Shown here: in pieces, positions 51,612-60,728 of the stretch
How positions within the stretch are numbered: the stretch's first letter is position 1
How the letters are laid out: each line of letters starts with the position of its first letter
NCBI GenBank assembly: GCA_025846845.1
Contig: JAOYTL010000002.1
Location: forward strand, 124,001 to 188,000
DNA: 64,000 nucleotides
Direction of reading: 5' to 3'
From: Alloboseaceae bacterium BT-24-1
GTDB lineage: Bacteria; Pseudomonadota; Alphaproteobacteria; Rhizobiales; Beijerinckiaceae
Program-made: the position numbers and the translations under genes
Notes under the pieces: generated by a model
Databases searched by the model: none
Told to the model about the DNA's origin: nothing
Seen by the model: only the letters and a program-made list of their open reading frames with translations

Positions 51612-51971
51612 ATGAAGATTCTCGCGATCGACGATACCAAGACCCTGCTCAGCCTGCTCAGCATGACGCTGCGCAATGCCGGCCATGAGGTCGCCGAGGC
51701 AGAGAACGGGGAGGAGGGGCTGGTGCGTTTCGACCAGTTCAAGCCCGACCTCGTCATCACCGATCTCAACATGCCGATCATGGACGGCATCGAGTTCACC
51801 CGCGCCTGCCGCGCGCGGGCAGCCGGCCAGAACACGCCGATCATCGTGCTGACCACCGAGAACGGCGCCGAGATCAAGGCGGAAGGCCGCCGTGCCGGTG
51901 CCAGTGCCTGGATGGTCAAGCCGTTCGAACCCAACACCCTGCTCGGCCTCGTCGCGCGCTACCAGAACTGA
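51612..51971 (+). CDS. cheY: CheY chemotaxis response regulator
   Basis: A 119-residue canonical receiver with D7 and D8 for Mg, phosphorylation site D51 (VITDLNMP), T81/T82 (VLTTEN) and K103 (MVKPFE). No output domain. It should be phosphorylated by the CheA encoded 8 bp downstream. With three receiver genes here, the motor-binding one is not identified. Confidence 0.9.
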   Translation: MKILAIDDTKTLLSLLSMTLRNAGHEVAEAENGEEGLVRFDQFKPDLVITDLNMPIMDGIEFTRACRARAAGQNTPIIVLTTENGAEIKAEGRRAGASAWMVKPFEPNTLLGLVARYQN

Positions 51972-51979
51972 GGCGGTCT

Positions 51980-54250
51980 ATGGATCCGTTGGCGGAACTC
52001 AAGCAGACCTTTTTCCAGGAGTGCGAGGAACTCCTCGGCGCGCTGGAGCAGAAGCTCCAGTTGCTCGACGAGGGCTCGAGCGATCCCGAGGACGTCAACG
52101 CCGCCTTCCGCGCCATCCACTCGATCAAGGGTGGCGCAGGCGCTTTCGGCTGCACCGACCTTGTCGGCTTCGCACATGTCTTCGAGGCTGCGCTCGACCA
52201 TCTGCGCTCGGGCCGCGTCGCGCTCGGGGATGCGCCGTTCGCTCTGTTCCTGCGCTGCTCGGATGCGGTCTCCGATCTCGTCAACGCCGCGCGGAACGAC
52301 GAGGTCGCGCCGGTGCGCCCCGATCTGCTCGCGGCGCTCGAGCAGGTCGGGCAGGCCAAGGCGGCGCCGTCGGCCGCTCCGGCCGCGCCCGCGGCCGATG
52401 CACCGCCCGGTATTGCTGCACTCGGAAACCTCCTCGCCCTGGTCGATTCCAAGATGGGCGCGCCGGCACCGGCCGCGCCTGCGAAGGAGGATGATGGCTG
52501 GGACGACGAGCCCGTCGCCGCCGCGCCGGTCCGCAGGCTCGGCTATGACGTCAGAATCAAGATCACGCCGGAAGCCGACCTGTTCCGCCGGGTGATCGAG
52601 CCGCGCGTGGCGATCGGCATCCTGCCGGCGGAGGAGATCGTCTCGGTCGCCTGCGATCTCAGCCACGTCCCGCCGCTCGAGGCCCTCGACGTCACCGATT
52701 GCCATATGCGCTTCGAGGTGATGATGCGAACCGCATTGTCGGCCGAGGAGATCGTCTCGAAATTCGACTTCACCCTCGCCAATGAGGAGTTCGAGGTCGA
52801 GGTGCTGGCGGATGCCGAGGAGGAGGCCGCCCCGGCGGCCCCGGCCGAGGTGCCGCAGAGCGTTGCCGCCGACCTGTCTGCGATCCTTGCCCGTCTCGGG
52901 CCGAGCGCCGATGCCGCGCCGCAGCCCGACATCCATCCCGTCGCTGCACCCGTGGCTCCGGTCGCGGCTGCCGCAGTGGCCGCAGCTCCAGCGGCGCCGC
53001 GCGCGCCGATGCGGCCCGCCGCCAACGATGCGGCCGCCGCACGCCAGCGCCAGGCCGTCAGCGTCCGCGTCGATCTCGATCGCATCGACCGGTTGATGAA
53101 CCTGGTCGGCGAAATCGTCATCACCCAGTCCATGCTGGTCGAATGCGTGCGCTCGCTGCCCTATGACGTCTATGCCAAGACTGCCGAAGGCATCCTGACC
53201 CTGTCGCGCCAGACGCGCGAATTGCAGGACCACGTCATGGCGGTGCGGGCCCAGCCGGTGAAGGCGGTGTTCCAGCGCATGCCGCGTCTGGTGCGCGAAC
53301 TCGCCCAGACGCTCGGCAAGGAAGTGAAGCTCGTCCTCGAGGGCGAGAACACCGAGGTCGACAAGACGATCATCGAGGAACTGGCCGATCCGCTGACCCA
53401 CATGATCCGCAATTCGATGGATCACGGGGTGGAGACGCCGGAGGAGCGCATCGCCGCCGGCAAGCATCCGGAAGGCACGATCAAGCTGATCGCCGAGCAC
53501 CGCGCCGGCCGCATCGTCATCTCGGTCACCGATGACGGGCGCGGCATCGGTCGCGACAGGCTGCTGGCCAAGGCGAAATCGCGCGGCCTGGTCGGCGCCG
53601 ACGAGAAGCTCGCGCCGGAGGAGATCGATCAGCTGATCTTCGCCGCCGGCCTGTCGACGGCCGACGCGGTCAGCGACATCTCCGGCCGCGGCGTCGGCAT
53701 GGACGTGGTGCGCCGCAACGTCGAATCGCTCGGCGGCCGCATCAGCGTCGATTCCGAGCCCGGCCGCGGCTGCAAGTTCACGCTCGCTTTGCCGCTGACG
53801 CTCGCCGTGCTCGAGGGCATGGTGATCCGCTGCGGCGTCGATCGCTACGTCATCCCGATCGCCAGCGTGATCGAGACCCAGCACCTCGCCAACACACCGA
53901 TCGAGCACCTGACCTTCGGCCAGGAGGTGCTGCGCTGGCGCGGCGAGATCACGCCGCTGCACCGGTTGGGGGCGGTGATGGGCTCGGCCGGCACGCGCGA
54001 CGAGAACATCATCATCATCGCGGAGACCGAGCGCGGCGGCAATGTCGGCATCGCCGTCGACGAGATCGTCGGGCAGCAGCAGGTCGTGGTGAAGAGCCTC
54101 GAGTCGAATTACGGCACGGTCAACGGCGCCTCCGCCGCGACCATCCTCGGCGACGGCCTCGTCGCGCTCATTCTCGATGTCGACTCGATGCTGCGCGTGG
54201 CAGCCTCGGGCGTCCGCCAACCCGTTCCCGAACTCAAACTGGCTGGATGA
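51980..54250 (+). CDS. cheA: Chemotaxis histidine kinase CheA
   Basis: A 756-residue kinase. The P1 Hpt domain carries the phosphorylation His47 in AAFRAIHSIKGGAGAFG. A P2-like segment is at about 185-275, followed by an Ala/Pro linker. P3 dimerisation starts at about 357 (VRVDLDRIDRLMNLVGE). The P4 ATP domain holds MIRNSMDHG (N box, about 475), VTDDGRGIG and GRGVGMDVV (about 568). The P5 CheW-like domain runs from about 607. All catalytic boxes are intact. Stop and next start are 3 bp apart. Confidence 0.95.
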   Translation: MDPLAELKQTFFQECEELLGALEQKLQLLDEGSSDPEDVNAAFRAIHSIKGGAGAFGCTDLVGFAHVFEAALDHLRSGRVALGDAPFALFLRCSDAVSDLVNAARNDEVAPVRPDLLAALEQVGQAKAAPSAAPAAPAADAPPGIAALGNLLALVDSKMGAPAPAAPAKEDDGWDDEPVAAAPVRRLGYDVRIKITPEADLFRRVIEPRVAIGILPAEEIVSVACDLSHVPPLEALDVTDCHMRFEVMMRTALSAEEIVSKFDFTLANEEFEVEVLADAEEEAAPAAPAEVPQSVAADLSAILARLGPSADAAPQPDIHPVAAPVAPVAAAAVAAAPAAPRAPMRPAANDAAAARQRQAVSVRVDLDRIDRLMNLVGEIVITQSMLVECVRSLPYDVYAKTAEGILTLSRQTRELQDHVMAVRAQPVKAVFQRMPRLVRELAQTLGKEVKLVLEGENTEVDKTIIEELADPLTHMIRNSMDHGVETPEERIAAGKHPEGTIKLIAEHRAGRIVISVTDDGRGIGRDRLLAKAKSRGLVGADEKLAPEEIDQLIFAAGLSTADAVSDISGRGVGMDVVRRNVESLGGRISVDSEPGRGCKFTLALPLTLAVLEGMVIRCGVDRYVIPIASVIETQHLANTPIEHLTFGQEVLRWRGEITPLHRLGAVMGSAGTRDENIIIIAETERGGNVGIAVDEIVGQQQVVVKSLESNYGTVNGASAATILGDGLVALILDVDSMLRVAASGVRQPVPELKLAG

Positions 54251-54253
54251 ACC

Positions 54254-54757
54254 ATGTCCCTGCAGCTCAGCGAAAAGCACTTCACCTCGGCGCAGCCTGA
54301 GTCCGCGGCGCGCCGGATCGTCACCTTCCGGGTGGGCGATCGTACCTTCGGCATCGATGTCGGCATGGTCCGCGAGATCAAGGGCTGGCAGGCGACGACG
54401 CCGCTGCCGCATGCGGCCCCGCATGTGCGCGGCGTGCTCAATCTGCGCGGCGTCATCCTCGCGGTCTACGATCTGCGCACCGCGATCGGCCTCGGCTCCA
54501 CCGAGGCGACCGCGACCCATGTCATCGTCGTCGTCGATGTCGAGGACAAGACCGCCGGCCTGCTGGTCGACTCGGTTTCGGACATCGTCGACGTGCCGGT
54601 CAGCGCGGTGCGCCCCGCTCCTGACCTGGAGCGCGACGAGCACGGGCTGATCGAAGGCCTCGTCCTGCTCGACACCGAGATCGTCGCCCTGCTCGACCTT
54701 GCGGCGGTGATCCGTGACGGCGGTGACAACCAGGACAAGCAACTGCGCGTCGCCTGA
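54254..54757 (+). CDS. cheW: Chemotaxis coupling protein CheW
   Basis: A 167-residue CheW/P5-fold protein linking receptors and CheA. Marks are IVTFRVGDRTFGIDVGMVREI, PHVRGVLNLRGVILAVYDLRTAIG and SVSDIVDVPVSAV. The fold has two beta subdomains and no added domain. It lies 3 bp after cheA and 83 bp before the MCP gene. Confidence 0.95.
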   Translation: MSLQLSEKHFTSAQPESAARRIVTFRVGDRTFGIDVGMVREIKGWQATTPLPHAAPHVRGVLNLRGVILAVYDLRTAIGLGSTEATATHVIVVVDVEDKTAGLLVDSVSDIVDVPVSAVRPAPDLERDEHGLIEGLVLLDTEIVALLDLAAVIRDGGDNQDKQLRVA

Positions 54758-54840
54758 CCATCCGGCGGCCTCCTCCGGCAGCGCCCAGCCGGAACCGCCA
54801 AGGGATGATCAGGACCGCCTGAGAGAACATAAAACGAGCG

Positions 54841-56790
54841 ATGAACCAGCTGGGCGCCCTCTCGAAACTATCGGTCAAGCTGCCGGCGCTCTTCGCCGGC
54901 GGCGCTGCCGTTTCGGGTGGGCTCGTCGCATTCGCCGTGCAGCAGGGCGCGGCGGCGCGGCTTGGCGCGCTCGGCCTGTCCAGCCAGCAGGCCGATGCAG
55001 CGTTGTCGGCGCTCACAAGCCTGGCGCTGCCGTTCGGTACCGCCGGCCTTGCCATCGCCGCCGGCCTCGGCTGGCTCACGGCGCGTTCGCTGACGCGGCC
55101 GGTGGCGGCGCTGCGCGAGGGCATGGAGAAGCTCTCGGAAGGAGCGACCGGAGCAGTGCCCGGGCTCGCCCGCCGCGACGAGATCGGCGATCTCTCGCGG
55201 GCACTGCATCAGGTCCAGGAGAACTCCATCGAGGCAGGGCGCATCCGCGCCGCGCTCGACGGCTGCCGCACCTGCATCATGGTCTGCGACGCGCAGGACC
55301 GTGTCGTCTACGTCAACAAGTCGCTGCTGAGCTTCTTCAGCGGGGCGCAGGAGGATTTCCGCGCGGCGTTCCCGGGCGTCTCGGCCAAGGACATGCTCGG
55401 CAAGGTGCTGGAGCTGTTCGCCGGTCCGCAGGGCGTCCCCGAAGCCCGCACCATGCGCGTGCCGCTCGGCCGGCGCGTGGTCGCACTGACGCTGACCACG
55501 ATGATCCAGCCCGGCGGCCAGCGCCTCGGCTCGACGATCGAATGGCGCGAGCTGACCGAGGAATTGCGTGCCGCCGACGAGGTCGCGGCAGTGGTCGCCG
55601 CGGCTGCCGGGGGCGATTTCTCCGGGCGCGTGCCGCTTGCCGGCAAGCCGGAGGCGCTGCAGCGCATTGCCGAAGGCATCAACGAGATCAATACGATCGT
55701 CGAGGCTGCCACGAATGAATTCGCGGCGGTTCTGTCAGGGCTCAACGAGGGCGACCTGACCGGGCGCGTCGATGGTGCCTATGACGGGCGCCTCGGCGAG
55801 CTGAAGGCCGGGCTCAACCAGACGCTGGCGCGGCTGACGCAGACGGTTTCCGGCATCCAGGTGGCGACGGCACAGGTCGCCGCGACGGCCGGGGAGATCA
55901 GGGCCGGTGCGGAAGACCTCGCCGGGCGCACCGAGCAGTCGGCTGCCGGGCTGGAAGAGACGTCGGCGACGACCGGCCAGCTCGCGGTCTCGATCGGACA
56001 GAGCGCCAGCCGCTCGCGCGCCGCGACCGCGCTTGCCGGCGAGGCGATGGCGGTTGCCGGCAGCGGTCAGGACGCCGTGGCCGAGACGATCGGCGCGATC
56101 GGGCGGATGGAGCAGTCCTCGGCGCGCATCGCCGAGATCGTCTCGGTGATCGACGGTATCGCCTTCCAGACCAATCTGCTGGCGCTGAATGCCGCTGTGG
56201 AAGCGGCCCGCGCCGGCGATGCCGGCAAGGGTTTCGCCGTGGTCGCGAGCGAGGTGCGCACGCTGGCGCAGCGCTCGGCCACGGCCGCCAAGGACATCAA
56301 GGGCGTGATCGCCAATTCCAACGCCGAGGTTGCCGAGGGCGTGCGCTTGGTGCGCCGGACCGGCGAGACTCTCGGCCGCATCGTCACGGCGGTGGAACAG
56401 GTTTCGGCGACGGTCGCGGAGATTTCGCAGGCAAGCGCCGGGCAGGCGAGCGATATCGCAGCGATGAGCCGATCCGTTGCGGCGATGGACGAGGCGACCC
56501 AGCAGAATGCGGCGCTGGCCGAGCAGAGCGCCGGCTCGGCCGCGAGCCTTGCCGAGCAGACGGAAGCGCTGCGCGAGCTCGCCGGCTTCTTCCAGCTAGG
56601 CCGGGCGCCGGTCCAGGCGCGGCCGGCTCCGGTCGAACCGAGCTGGCAGCGCCCGCCCGCCGCGAACGCACCGACCGAGCCGCGGCGCCTGTCCGCCCGC
56701 CATGACAGCCATTCCACCGAATCCCGCCCCGTCACTCCGCGCCGCCGCGTCGCCGGCGGAGGGCGGAAGGACGAGTGGGCCGAGTTCTAG
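54841..56790 (+). CDS. Methyl-accepting chemotaxis protein with CheR-tether end
   Basis: A 649-residue chemoreceptor with two N-terminal hydrophobic segments (about 14-34 and 60-80) and almost no periplasmic loop, then HAMP (85-140) and a PAS-like module (CIMVCDAQDRVVYVNKS, about 145-235). The signalling hairpin has IAFQTNLLALNAAVEAARAG at about 441. The C-terminus is DEWAEF, close to the WxxF pentapeptide (NWETF type) that tethers CheR and CheB. It should sense through the PAS domain. cheR follows directly. Confidence 0.9.
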   Translation: MNQLGALSKLSVKLPALFAGGAAVSGGLVAFAVQQGAAARLGALGLSSQQADAALSALTSLALPFGTAGLAIAAGLGWLTARSLTRPVAALREGMEKLSEGATGAVPGLARRDEIGDLSRALHQVQENSIEAGRIRAALDGCRTCIMVCDAQDRVVYVNKSLLSFFSGAQEDFRAAFPGVSAKDMLGKVLELFAGPQGVPEARTMRVPLGRRVVALTLTTMIQPGGQRLGSTIEWRELTEELRAADEVAAVVAAAAGGDFSGRVPLAGKPEALQRIAEGINEINTIVEAATNEFAAVLSGLNEGDLTGRVDGAYDGRLGELKAGLNQTLARLTQTVSGIQVATAQVAATAGEIRAGAEDLAGRTEQSAAGLEETSATTGQLAVSIGQSASRSRAATALAGEAMAVAGSGQDAVAETIGAIGRMEQSSARIAEIVSVIDGIAFQTNLLALNAAVEAARAGDAGKGFAVVASEVRTLAQRSATAAKDIKGVIANSNAEVAEGVRLVRRTGETLGRIVTAVEQVSATVAEISQASAGQASDIAAMSRSVAAMDEATQQNAALAEQSAGSAASLAEQTEALRELAGFFQLGRAPVQARPAPVEPSWQRPPAANAPTEPRRLSARHDSHSTESRPVTPRRRVAGGGRKDEWAEF

Positions 56791-56812
56791 TTCCTATCGC
56801 CAAGGCCGAAGC

Positions 56813-57664
56813 ATGCTTGCCCCTCAACCCGTCCAGTCGGACACCACGCTCAGCCGGGACGATATGGCCCTCGTGGCCAAGCTCGTCTACGAGCATGCGG
56901 GCATCGTCATCCGCGAGCACAAGGAGGCGATGGCGCGCGGGCGGCTGGCGCGGCGTGTCAAGGTGCTGGGTCTCGGCTCGATCGCGGAATACTGCGCCTA
57001 TCTGCGCACCGCGTCGGCAGTGGATGAAATTCCGGAGCTGATCAACGCGGTCACCACCAACCACACCGCCTTCTTCCGCGAGCGCCACCATTTCGACCAC
57101 CTGCGCAAGGACGTGCTGCCCCGCCTGATCCAGGAGCGGGCCGGCCGGCGTGGTCGCATCCGGATCTGGTCGGCGGCCTGCTCGTCGGGCGAGGAGCCCT
57201 ACAGCGCTGCGGCAATCTCGCGCGACGTCATCGGCAACCGCAGCGATCTCGACTTCAAGATCCTGGCGACCGACATCGACACCGACATCCTCGACCGGGC
57301 GGCCGCCGGGCAATACCCCACCGACCAGTTCGACCGGCTGCCGGCGGACCTACGCCCACTGCTCAAGCTGGAAGGCCAGAACGGGCGCGGCGAAGCGCGC
57401 ATCGCCGACGAGCTCAAGCGGCTGATCGCGTTCAAGCGGCTGAACCTGATCGAGAACTGGCCGATGAAGGGGCCGTTCGACGTGATCTTCTGCCGCAACG
57501 TCTTCATCTATTTCGACACGCCGACCAAGGCCGCGATCCTCGACCGCTATGTCGCGCTGCTGCAGCCGGGCGGATTTCTCTATCTCGGCCATTCTGAATC
57601 ACTCCCTCAGCCGCACCCGCAATTGCGGCTGATCGGCCGGACGATCTACGAGCGCACGCCATGA
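56813..57664 (+). CDS. cheR: Chemotaxis methyltransferase CheR
   Basis: A 283-residue enzyme that methylates glutamates of MCPs with S-adenosylmethionine. N-terminal helical domain (1-90), SAM-binding IWSAACSSGEEPYS (about 125-140), TTNHTAFFRERHHF and FDVIFCRNVFIYF near the C-terminus. ATG 56813 is used (MLAPQPVQ); the ORF extends upstream into the preceding gene without similarity. Its stop overlaps the next start (ATGA). Confidence 0.95.
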   Translation: MLAPQPVQSDTTLSRDDMALVAKLVYEHAGIVIREHKEAMARGRLARRVKVLGLGSIAEYCAYLRTASAVDEIPELINAVTTNHTAFFRERHHFDHLRKDVLPRLIQERAGRRGRIRIWSAACSSGEEPYSAAAISRDVIGNRSDLDFKILATDIDTDILDRAAAGQYPTDQFDRLPADLRPLLKLEGQNGRGEARIADELKRLIAFKRLNLIENWPMKGPFDVIFCRNVFIYFDTPTKAAILDRYVALLQPGGFLYLGHSESLPQPHPQLRLIGRTIYERTP

Positions 57665-58254
57665 GCCTGAACCGATCCTCACGGCGCTATTTCGATCCGC
57701 GCTTCGACGCCACCATCATCACCGTCGCGCCGGGTGAGCACGAGATCACAGCGGCCAAGGACGAGATCGTCGCCACCGTGCTCGGCTCCTGCGTCTCGGT
57801 CTGCATGCGCGACCCGCAGCTCGGCGTCGGCGGGCTCAACCATTTCCTGCTGCCCAAGAACAATGGCGGCACCGACACCAGCGCCGGCGAGCGCTATGGC
57901 GACACCGCCATGGAAGTGCTGATCAACGGGCTGCTCAAGCGCGGCGCCAGGCGCGGCCAGCTCGAGGCCAAGGTCTTCGGCGGGGCGCGGGTGCTCTCCG
58001 GCGCCACGATGCTAGCGATCGGCGAGGGCAACATCATCTTCGTCAACGAGTTCCTCGCCCGCGAGGGCATCCCGGTCGTCTCCAGGGATGTCGGCGGCAC
58101 GCGCTCGCGCCGAATCCACTACCAGCCCGCGACCGGGCGCGCCTGGGTCCAGCATGTCCAGCAGGCGGCGCGCGATCCCGAGCGCGAGCAGGAAATGGCC
58201 TATCTCAACCGCCTCAAGACCCAGCCTGTTGCCGGTGAAGTGGAGATCTGGTGA
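57661..58254 (+). CDS. cheD: Chemoreceptor glutamine deamidase CheD
   Basis: A 197-residue deamidase. Catalytic Cys and His are visible in TVLGSCVSVCMRDPQLGVGGLNHFLLP, with KVFGGARVL closing the site. CheD deamidates receptor glutamines and modulates CheC/CheA; no cheC is present. It is coupled to cheR (ATGA) and cheB (GTGATG). The C-terminal extension past residue 165 (about 30 residues) is basic. Confidence 0.9.
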   Translation: MSLNRSSRRYFDPRFDATIITVAPGEHEITAAKDEIVATVLGSCVSVCMRDPQLGVGGLNHFLLPKNNGGTDTSAGERYGDTAMEVLINGLLKRGARRGQLEAKVFGGARVLSGATMLAIGEGNIIFVNEFLAREGIPVVSRDVGGTRSRRIHYQPATGRAWVQHVQQAARDPEREQEMAYLNRLKTQPVAGEVEIW

Positions 58255-59360
58255 TGAGCATGCTGACCTCCGGCGGCCCGGTCAAAGTCCTGGTCGTCGA
58301 CGATTCCGTGCTGATGCAGAAGTTGATGACGCAGATCGTCAACTCGACACCCGGTTTCCAGGTGATCGGCGTCGCCGGCAGCGCCGAGGAGGGCTGGGAC
58401 GCGATCCAGGAGCTGCGTCCCGACATCCTGACGCTCGATATGGAGCTGCCCGGCCGGCATGGGCTCAAGCTGCTGGCCCGCGTGCTGAAACAGGATCCGT
58501 TGCCGGTGCTGATCGTCTCGGCCTTTGGCGGGCCCGGTGCCGACAACACCATCCAGGCGCTCGAGCTCGGCGCGATCGACTTCATCGAAAAGCCTGATGG
58601 GGCGACGCATACGCTCGAAGGCTTCATGAAGCATGTCGCCGCGGCGCTGCAGCGCGCCTCGGCCAGCCGGCGCCTGATGGCGGCTGCAAAGGAGATGGTC
58701 ACGCAGCAGCGGCCCCAGAGCGCTCCGGCCCGGCCCGTCGCGGTGCATATGCCGGCCAACCACGGCAAGGTCTCGCTGATCGCGATCGGCGCCTCGACCG
58801 GCGGTGTGCCGGCGGTGCAGACCGTGATGCGCGATGCCGCGCATTTGCGCCTGCCGATCGCCGTGGTCCAGCACATGCCGGCCGGCTACACGGCCAAGTT
58901 CGCGGCGAGGCTTTCGGCAGCGACGGGGCTCGACGTGCGCGAGGCCGCCGATGGCGAGCGCCTGCGCCCGGGCATGGCGGTGGTCGCGCCGGGCGGCCTG
59001 AAGCATCTCGAGATCGAGGAGCGGCGCGGCGAGCTGATCTGCCATCTCAAGGAAGCGCCGCTGGTCAGCGGACATTGCCCTTCGGTCGACGTGATGTTCC
59101 ATTCCGTGGCACGCGCACTCGGCAGCCATGCGATCGGCGCGCTGCTCACCGGCATGGGCCGCGATGGCGCTGACGGTTTGTTAGCCATGCGCAAAGCCGG
59201 TGCTGCGACGTTAATCCAAAGTGGCGAGACCTGTGTGGTAAACGGGATGCCGAAAGCCGCGTTCGAGTTGGGCGCCGCCGATCGGGTCGTGCCGCTCGAC
59301 CAGATCGGGGGCGCCATCGCGGGACTGCTGGGCGAGCGCCCGCAGCAGCGCACCGCATAG
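58254..59360 (+). CDS. cheB: Chemotaxis methylesterase CheB
   Basis: A 368-residue response regulator with an effector. The receiver is at 1-125 with D16/D17 and the phospho-Asp in ILTLDMELPG. The methylesterase domain from about 180 has catalytic Ser (IGASTGGVPA), His (VVQHMPAGYT) and Asp (LTGMGRDGADG). The start is ATG 58254; GTG 58251 is one codon earlier. It removes methyl groups from MCPs in response to CheA phosphorylation. A hairpin overlaps its stop. Confidence 0.95.
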   Translation: MSMLTSGGPVKVLVVDDSVLMQKLMTQIVNSTPGFQVIGVAGSAEEGWDAIQELRPDILTLDMELPGRHGLKLLARVLKQDPLPVLIVSAFGGPGADNTIQALELGAIDFIEKPDGATHTLEGFMKHVAAALQRASASRRLMAAAKEMVTQQRPQSAPARPVAVHMPANHGKVSLIAIGASTGGVPAVQTVMRDAAHLRLPIAVVQHMPAGYTAKFAARLSAATGLDVREAADGERLRPGMAVVAPGGLKHLEIEERRGELICHLKEAPLVSGHCPSVDVMFHSVARALGSHAIGALLTGMGRDGADGLLAMRKAGAATLIQSGETCVVNGMPKAAFELGAADRVVPLDQIGGAIAGLLGERPQQRTA

Positions 59361-59400
59361 ATCATCGCGCGTCCGAACGGACGCGGTCACGATGATCTAT
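59357..59400 (+). other. Hairpin overlapping the cheB stop
   Basis: ATAGATCATCG and CGATGATCTAT pair as the outer 11 bp, CGCGTCC and GGACGCG as the inner 7 bp around a GAAC loop, with a 4-nt bulge (GTCA) on the right side. It includes the TAG of cheB. It may end or stabilise the cheB message before the downstream cheY. Confidence 0.65.
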
Positions 59401-59413
59401 CACATTGTTATCG

Positions 59414-59457
59414 CATCGGATTCCTCCGGAAAGTGGAATCCACTTTTCGGTCCGATG
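59414..59457. repeat. 44-bp palindromic repeat, family C
   Basis: CATCGGA...TCCGATG form the outer stem and CCGGAAAGTGG/CCACTTTTCGG (one mismatch) the inner stem around an AATC loop. The GGAAAGTGGAATCCACTTTTC core is like a common extragenic repeat of Hyphomicrobiales. It sits just before the ribosome site of the downstream cheY and may tune its expression. Confidence 0.75.
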
Positions 59458-59471
59458 CCAGGGAGAGTGCC

Positions 59472-59858
59472 ATGTCCAAGGCGAGAAGCGAGTACCGCAT
59501 CCTCGTGGTCGACGACCAGAAGAGCATGCGCGGCCTTGCCACCTATTTCCTCAAGCAGATTGAGTTCCAGGACATCGATGAGGCCGAGAACGCCCGCGAA
59601 GCCCTGATGAAGATGCAGACCAAGCGCTACGACCTCTTGCTGCTCGACTGGAACATGGACGGGATGAGCGGCATCGACCTCCTGCGCGCCATCCGCTCGG
59701 TGCCGGAGCTCAACCAGATCAAGATCATCATGGCGACCTCGGAACGCTCGGTCGACAAGATGGACGAGGCGACCACCAACGGCGCCGACCATTACGTCGT
59801 GAAGCCCTATGAGCTGCGCGATCTCGAGGTCCGCGTGAAGAAGGTCCTGGCCTGCTGA
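59472..59858 (+). CDS. cheY: CheY chemotaxis response regulator, second canonical copy
   Basis: A 128-residue receiver with D14/D15, phosphorylation site D59 (LLLDWNMDG), T89 and K111 (YVVKPYE). Separate from the first cheY by 7.5 kb and behind a hairpin and a repeat, it may be regulated on its own. ATG 59472 has GGGAGAG upstream. A strong terminator follows. Confidence 0.9.
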   Translation: MSKARSEYRILVVDDQKSMRGLATYFLKQIEFQDIDEAENAREALMKMQTKRYDLLLLDWNMDGMSGIDLLRAIRSVPELNQIKIIMATSERSVDKMDEATTNGADHYVVKPYELRDLEVRVKKVLAC

Positions 59859-59885
59859 GTGGCCGGCGCCCTTCGCGAACGATCG

Positions 59886-59911
59886 ACGCCCCGGCCCGGC
59901 CGGGGCGTTTT
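59886..59911 (+). terminator. Rho-independent terminator of the che cluster
   Basis: ACGCCCCGGC and GCCGGGGCGT pair over 10 bp around a 3-nt loop and run into TTTTC. It closes the chemotaxis cluster. Confidence 0.9.
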
Positions 59912-59986
59912 CGTTTCCGCTCGCGGATATCTTACTTGGCGAGTAGGCTGTCGCGGCAGTAGCGTGGCATCACCGCGGAGCTTCCC

Positions 59987-60544
59987 ATGCGCTTCCATCG
60001 CCGCCAGATTCTCGCTCTTCTCGCGCTCGCGCCGGCCGCTCCGGCGCTCGCCGCGCAGGGCGAGAGCAATGCCTACGCCTTCAGCTTCGACCGGGCGGAA
60101 GGCGGCCGCATTCCGCTCTCGGCCTATCGCGGCAAGCCGATCCTGATCGTCAACACGGCGACGCAATGCGGTCTTGCCGGGCAGTTCGCCGGGCTCGAGC
60201 AGCTCTGGCAACGCTATCGCGACCGCGGCCTCGTCCTGATCGCGGTGCCGAGCAACGACTTTGGCGGGCAGGAGCCGCTCGACGGCGCGGCGATCGCCGA
60301 GGCAGTCCGCCAGAGCCATGGCGCGAACTATCCGATCACCCAGAAGAACGTCGTGCGCGGGCCGGAGGCCCATCCGTTCTATCGCTGGGCGGCGAACCAG
60401 CGCCCTGGCGAATTGCCGAGCTGGAATTTCCACAAATACCTGATCGGCCGCGATGGCAGCCTGATCGGCAGCTTCAGCTCGGGCAGCGATCCGCTGGCGC
60501 CGGACCTTATTCGCGCGATCGGGCAGGAGCTGGAGAAGGGCTGA
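59987..60544 (+). CDS. Glutathione peroxidase, exported
   Basis: A 185-residue thiol peroxidase. An N-terminal signal peptide (1-22, cleavage near ALAA) precedes VNTATQCGLAGQFAGLEQLWQRY, the peroxidatic Cys site, with catalytic Gln, Trp and Asn counterparts in VPSNDFGGQEP and SWNFHKYLIG. The Cys form (not selenocysteine) uses thioredoxin or glutathione. Export would protect the envelope from peroxides. Its promoter follows the che terminator. Confidence 0.85.
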   Translation: MRFHRRQILALLALAPAAPALAAQGESNAYAFSFDRAEGGRIPLSAYRGKPILIVNTATQCGLAGQFAGLEQLWQRYRDRGLVLIAVPSNDFGGQEPLDGAAIAEAVRQSHGANYPITQKNVVRGPEAHPFYRWAANQRPGELPSWNFHKYLIGRDGSLIGSFSSGSDPLAPDLIRAIGQELEKG

Positions 60545-60570
60545 GCGGCGGAGGGGACGGCTGCGCGCTA

Positions 60571-60712
60571 TCCCCTCTCCCCCTGCGGGAGAGGGTTAGG
60601 GTGAGGGGTCTCGCGACGCTGCCAGCCCTTAGACAAGAGCCGCCATCGATGCCGGCCTGAGCGACCCCTCATCCGGCCCTTTGGGCCACCTTCTCCCGCA
60701 AGGGGAGAAGGG
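60571..60712. repeat. Long inverted repeat, family B copy 2
   Basis: Arms (CCCCTCTCCCCCTGCGGGAG...GGGTGAGGGGTC and GACCCCTCATCC...CTTCTCCCGCAAGGGG AGAAGGG) face each other over about 45 bp. The design matches the copy at 45526, but the sequence is a distinct subfamily. It lies between convergent genes and may serve as a bidirectional message end. Confidence 0.8.
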
Positions 60713-60728
60713 AAACACGGCAAATCCC

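Noticed and set aside
51959..54742. 927-codon open frame opposite cheA/cheW
   Set aside because: Antisense shadow of cheA and cheW; no family motif and repetitive D/R/A/H composition.
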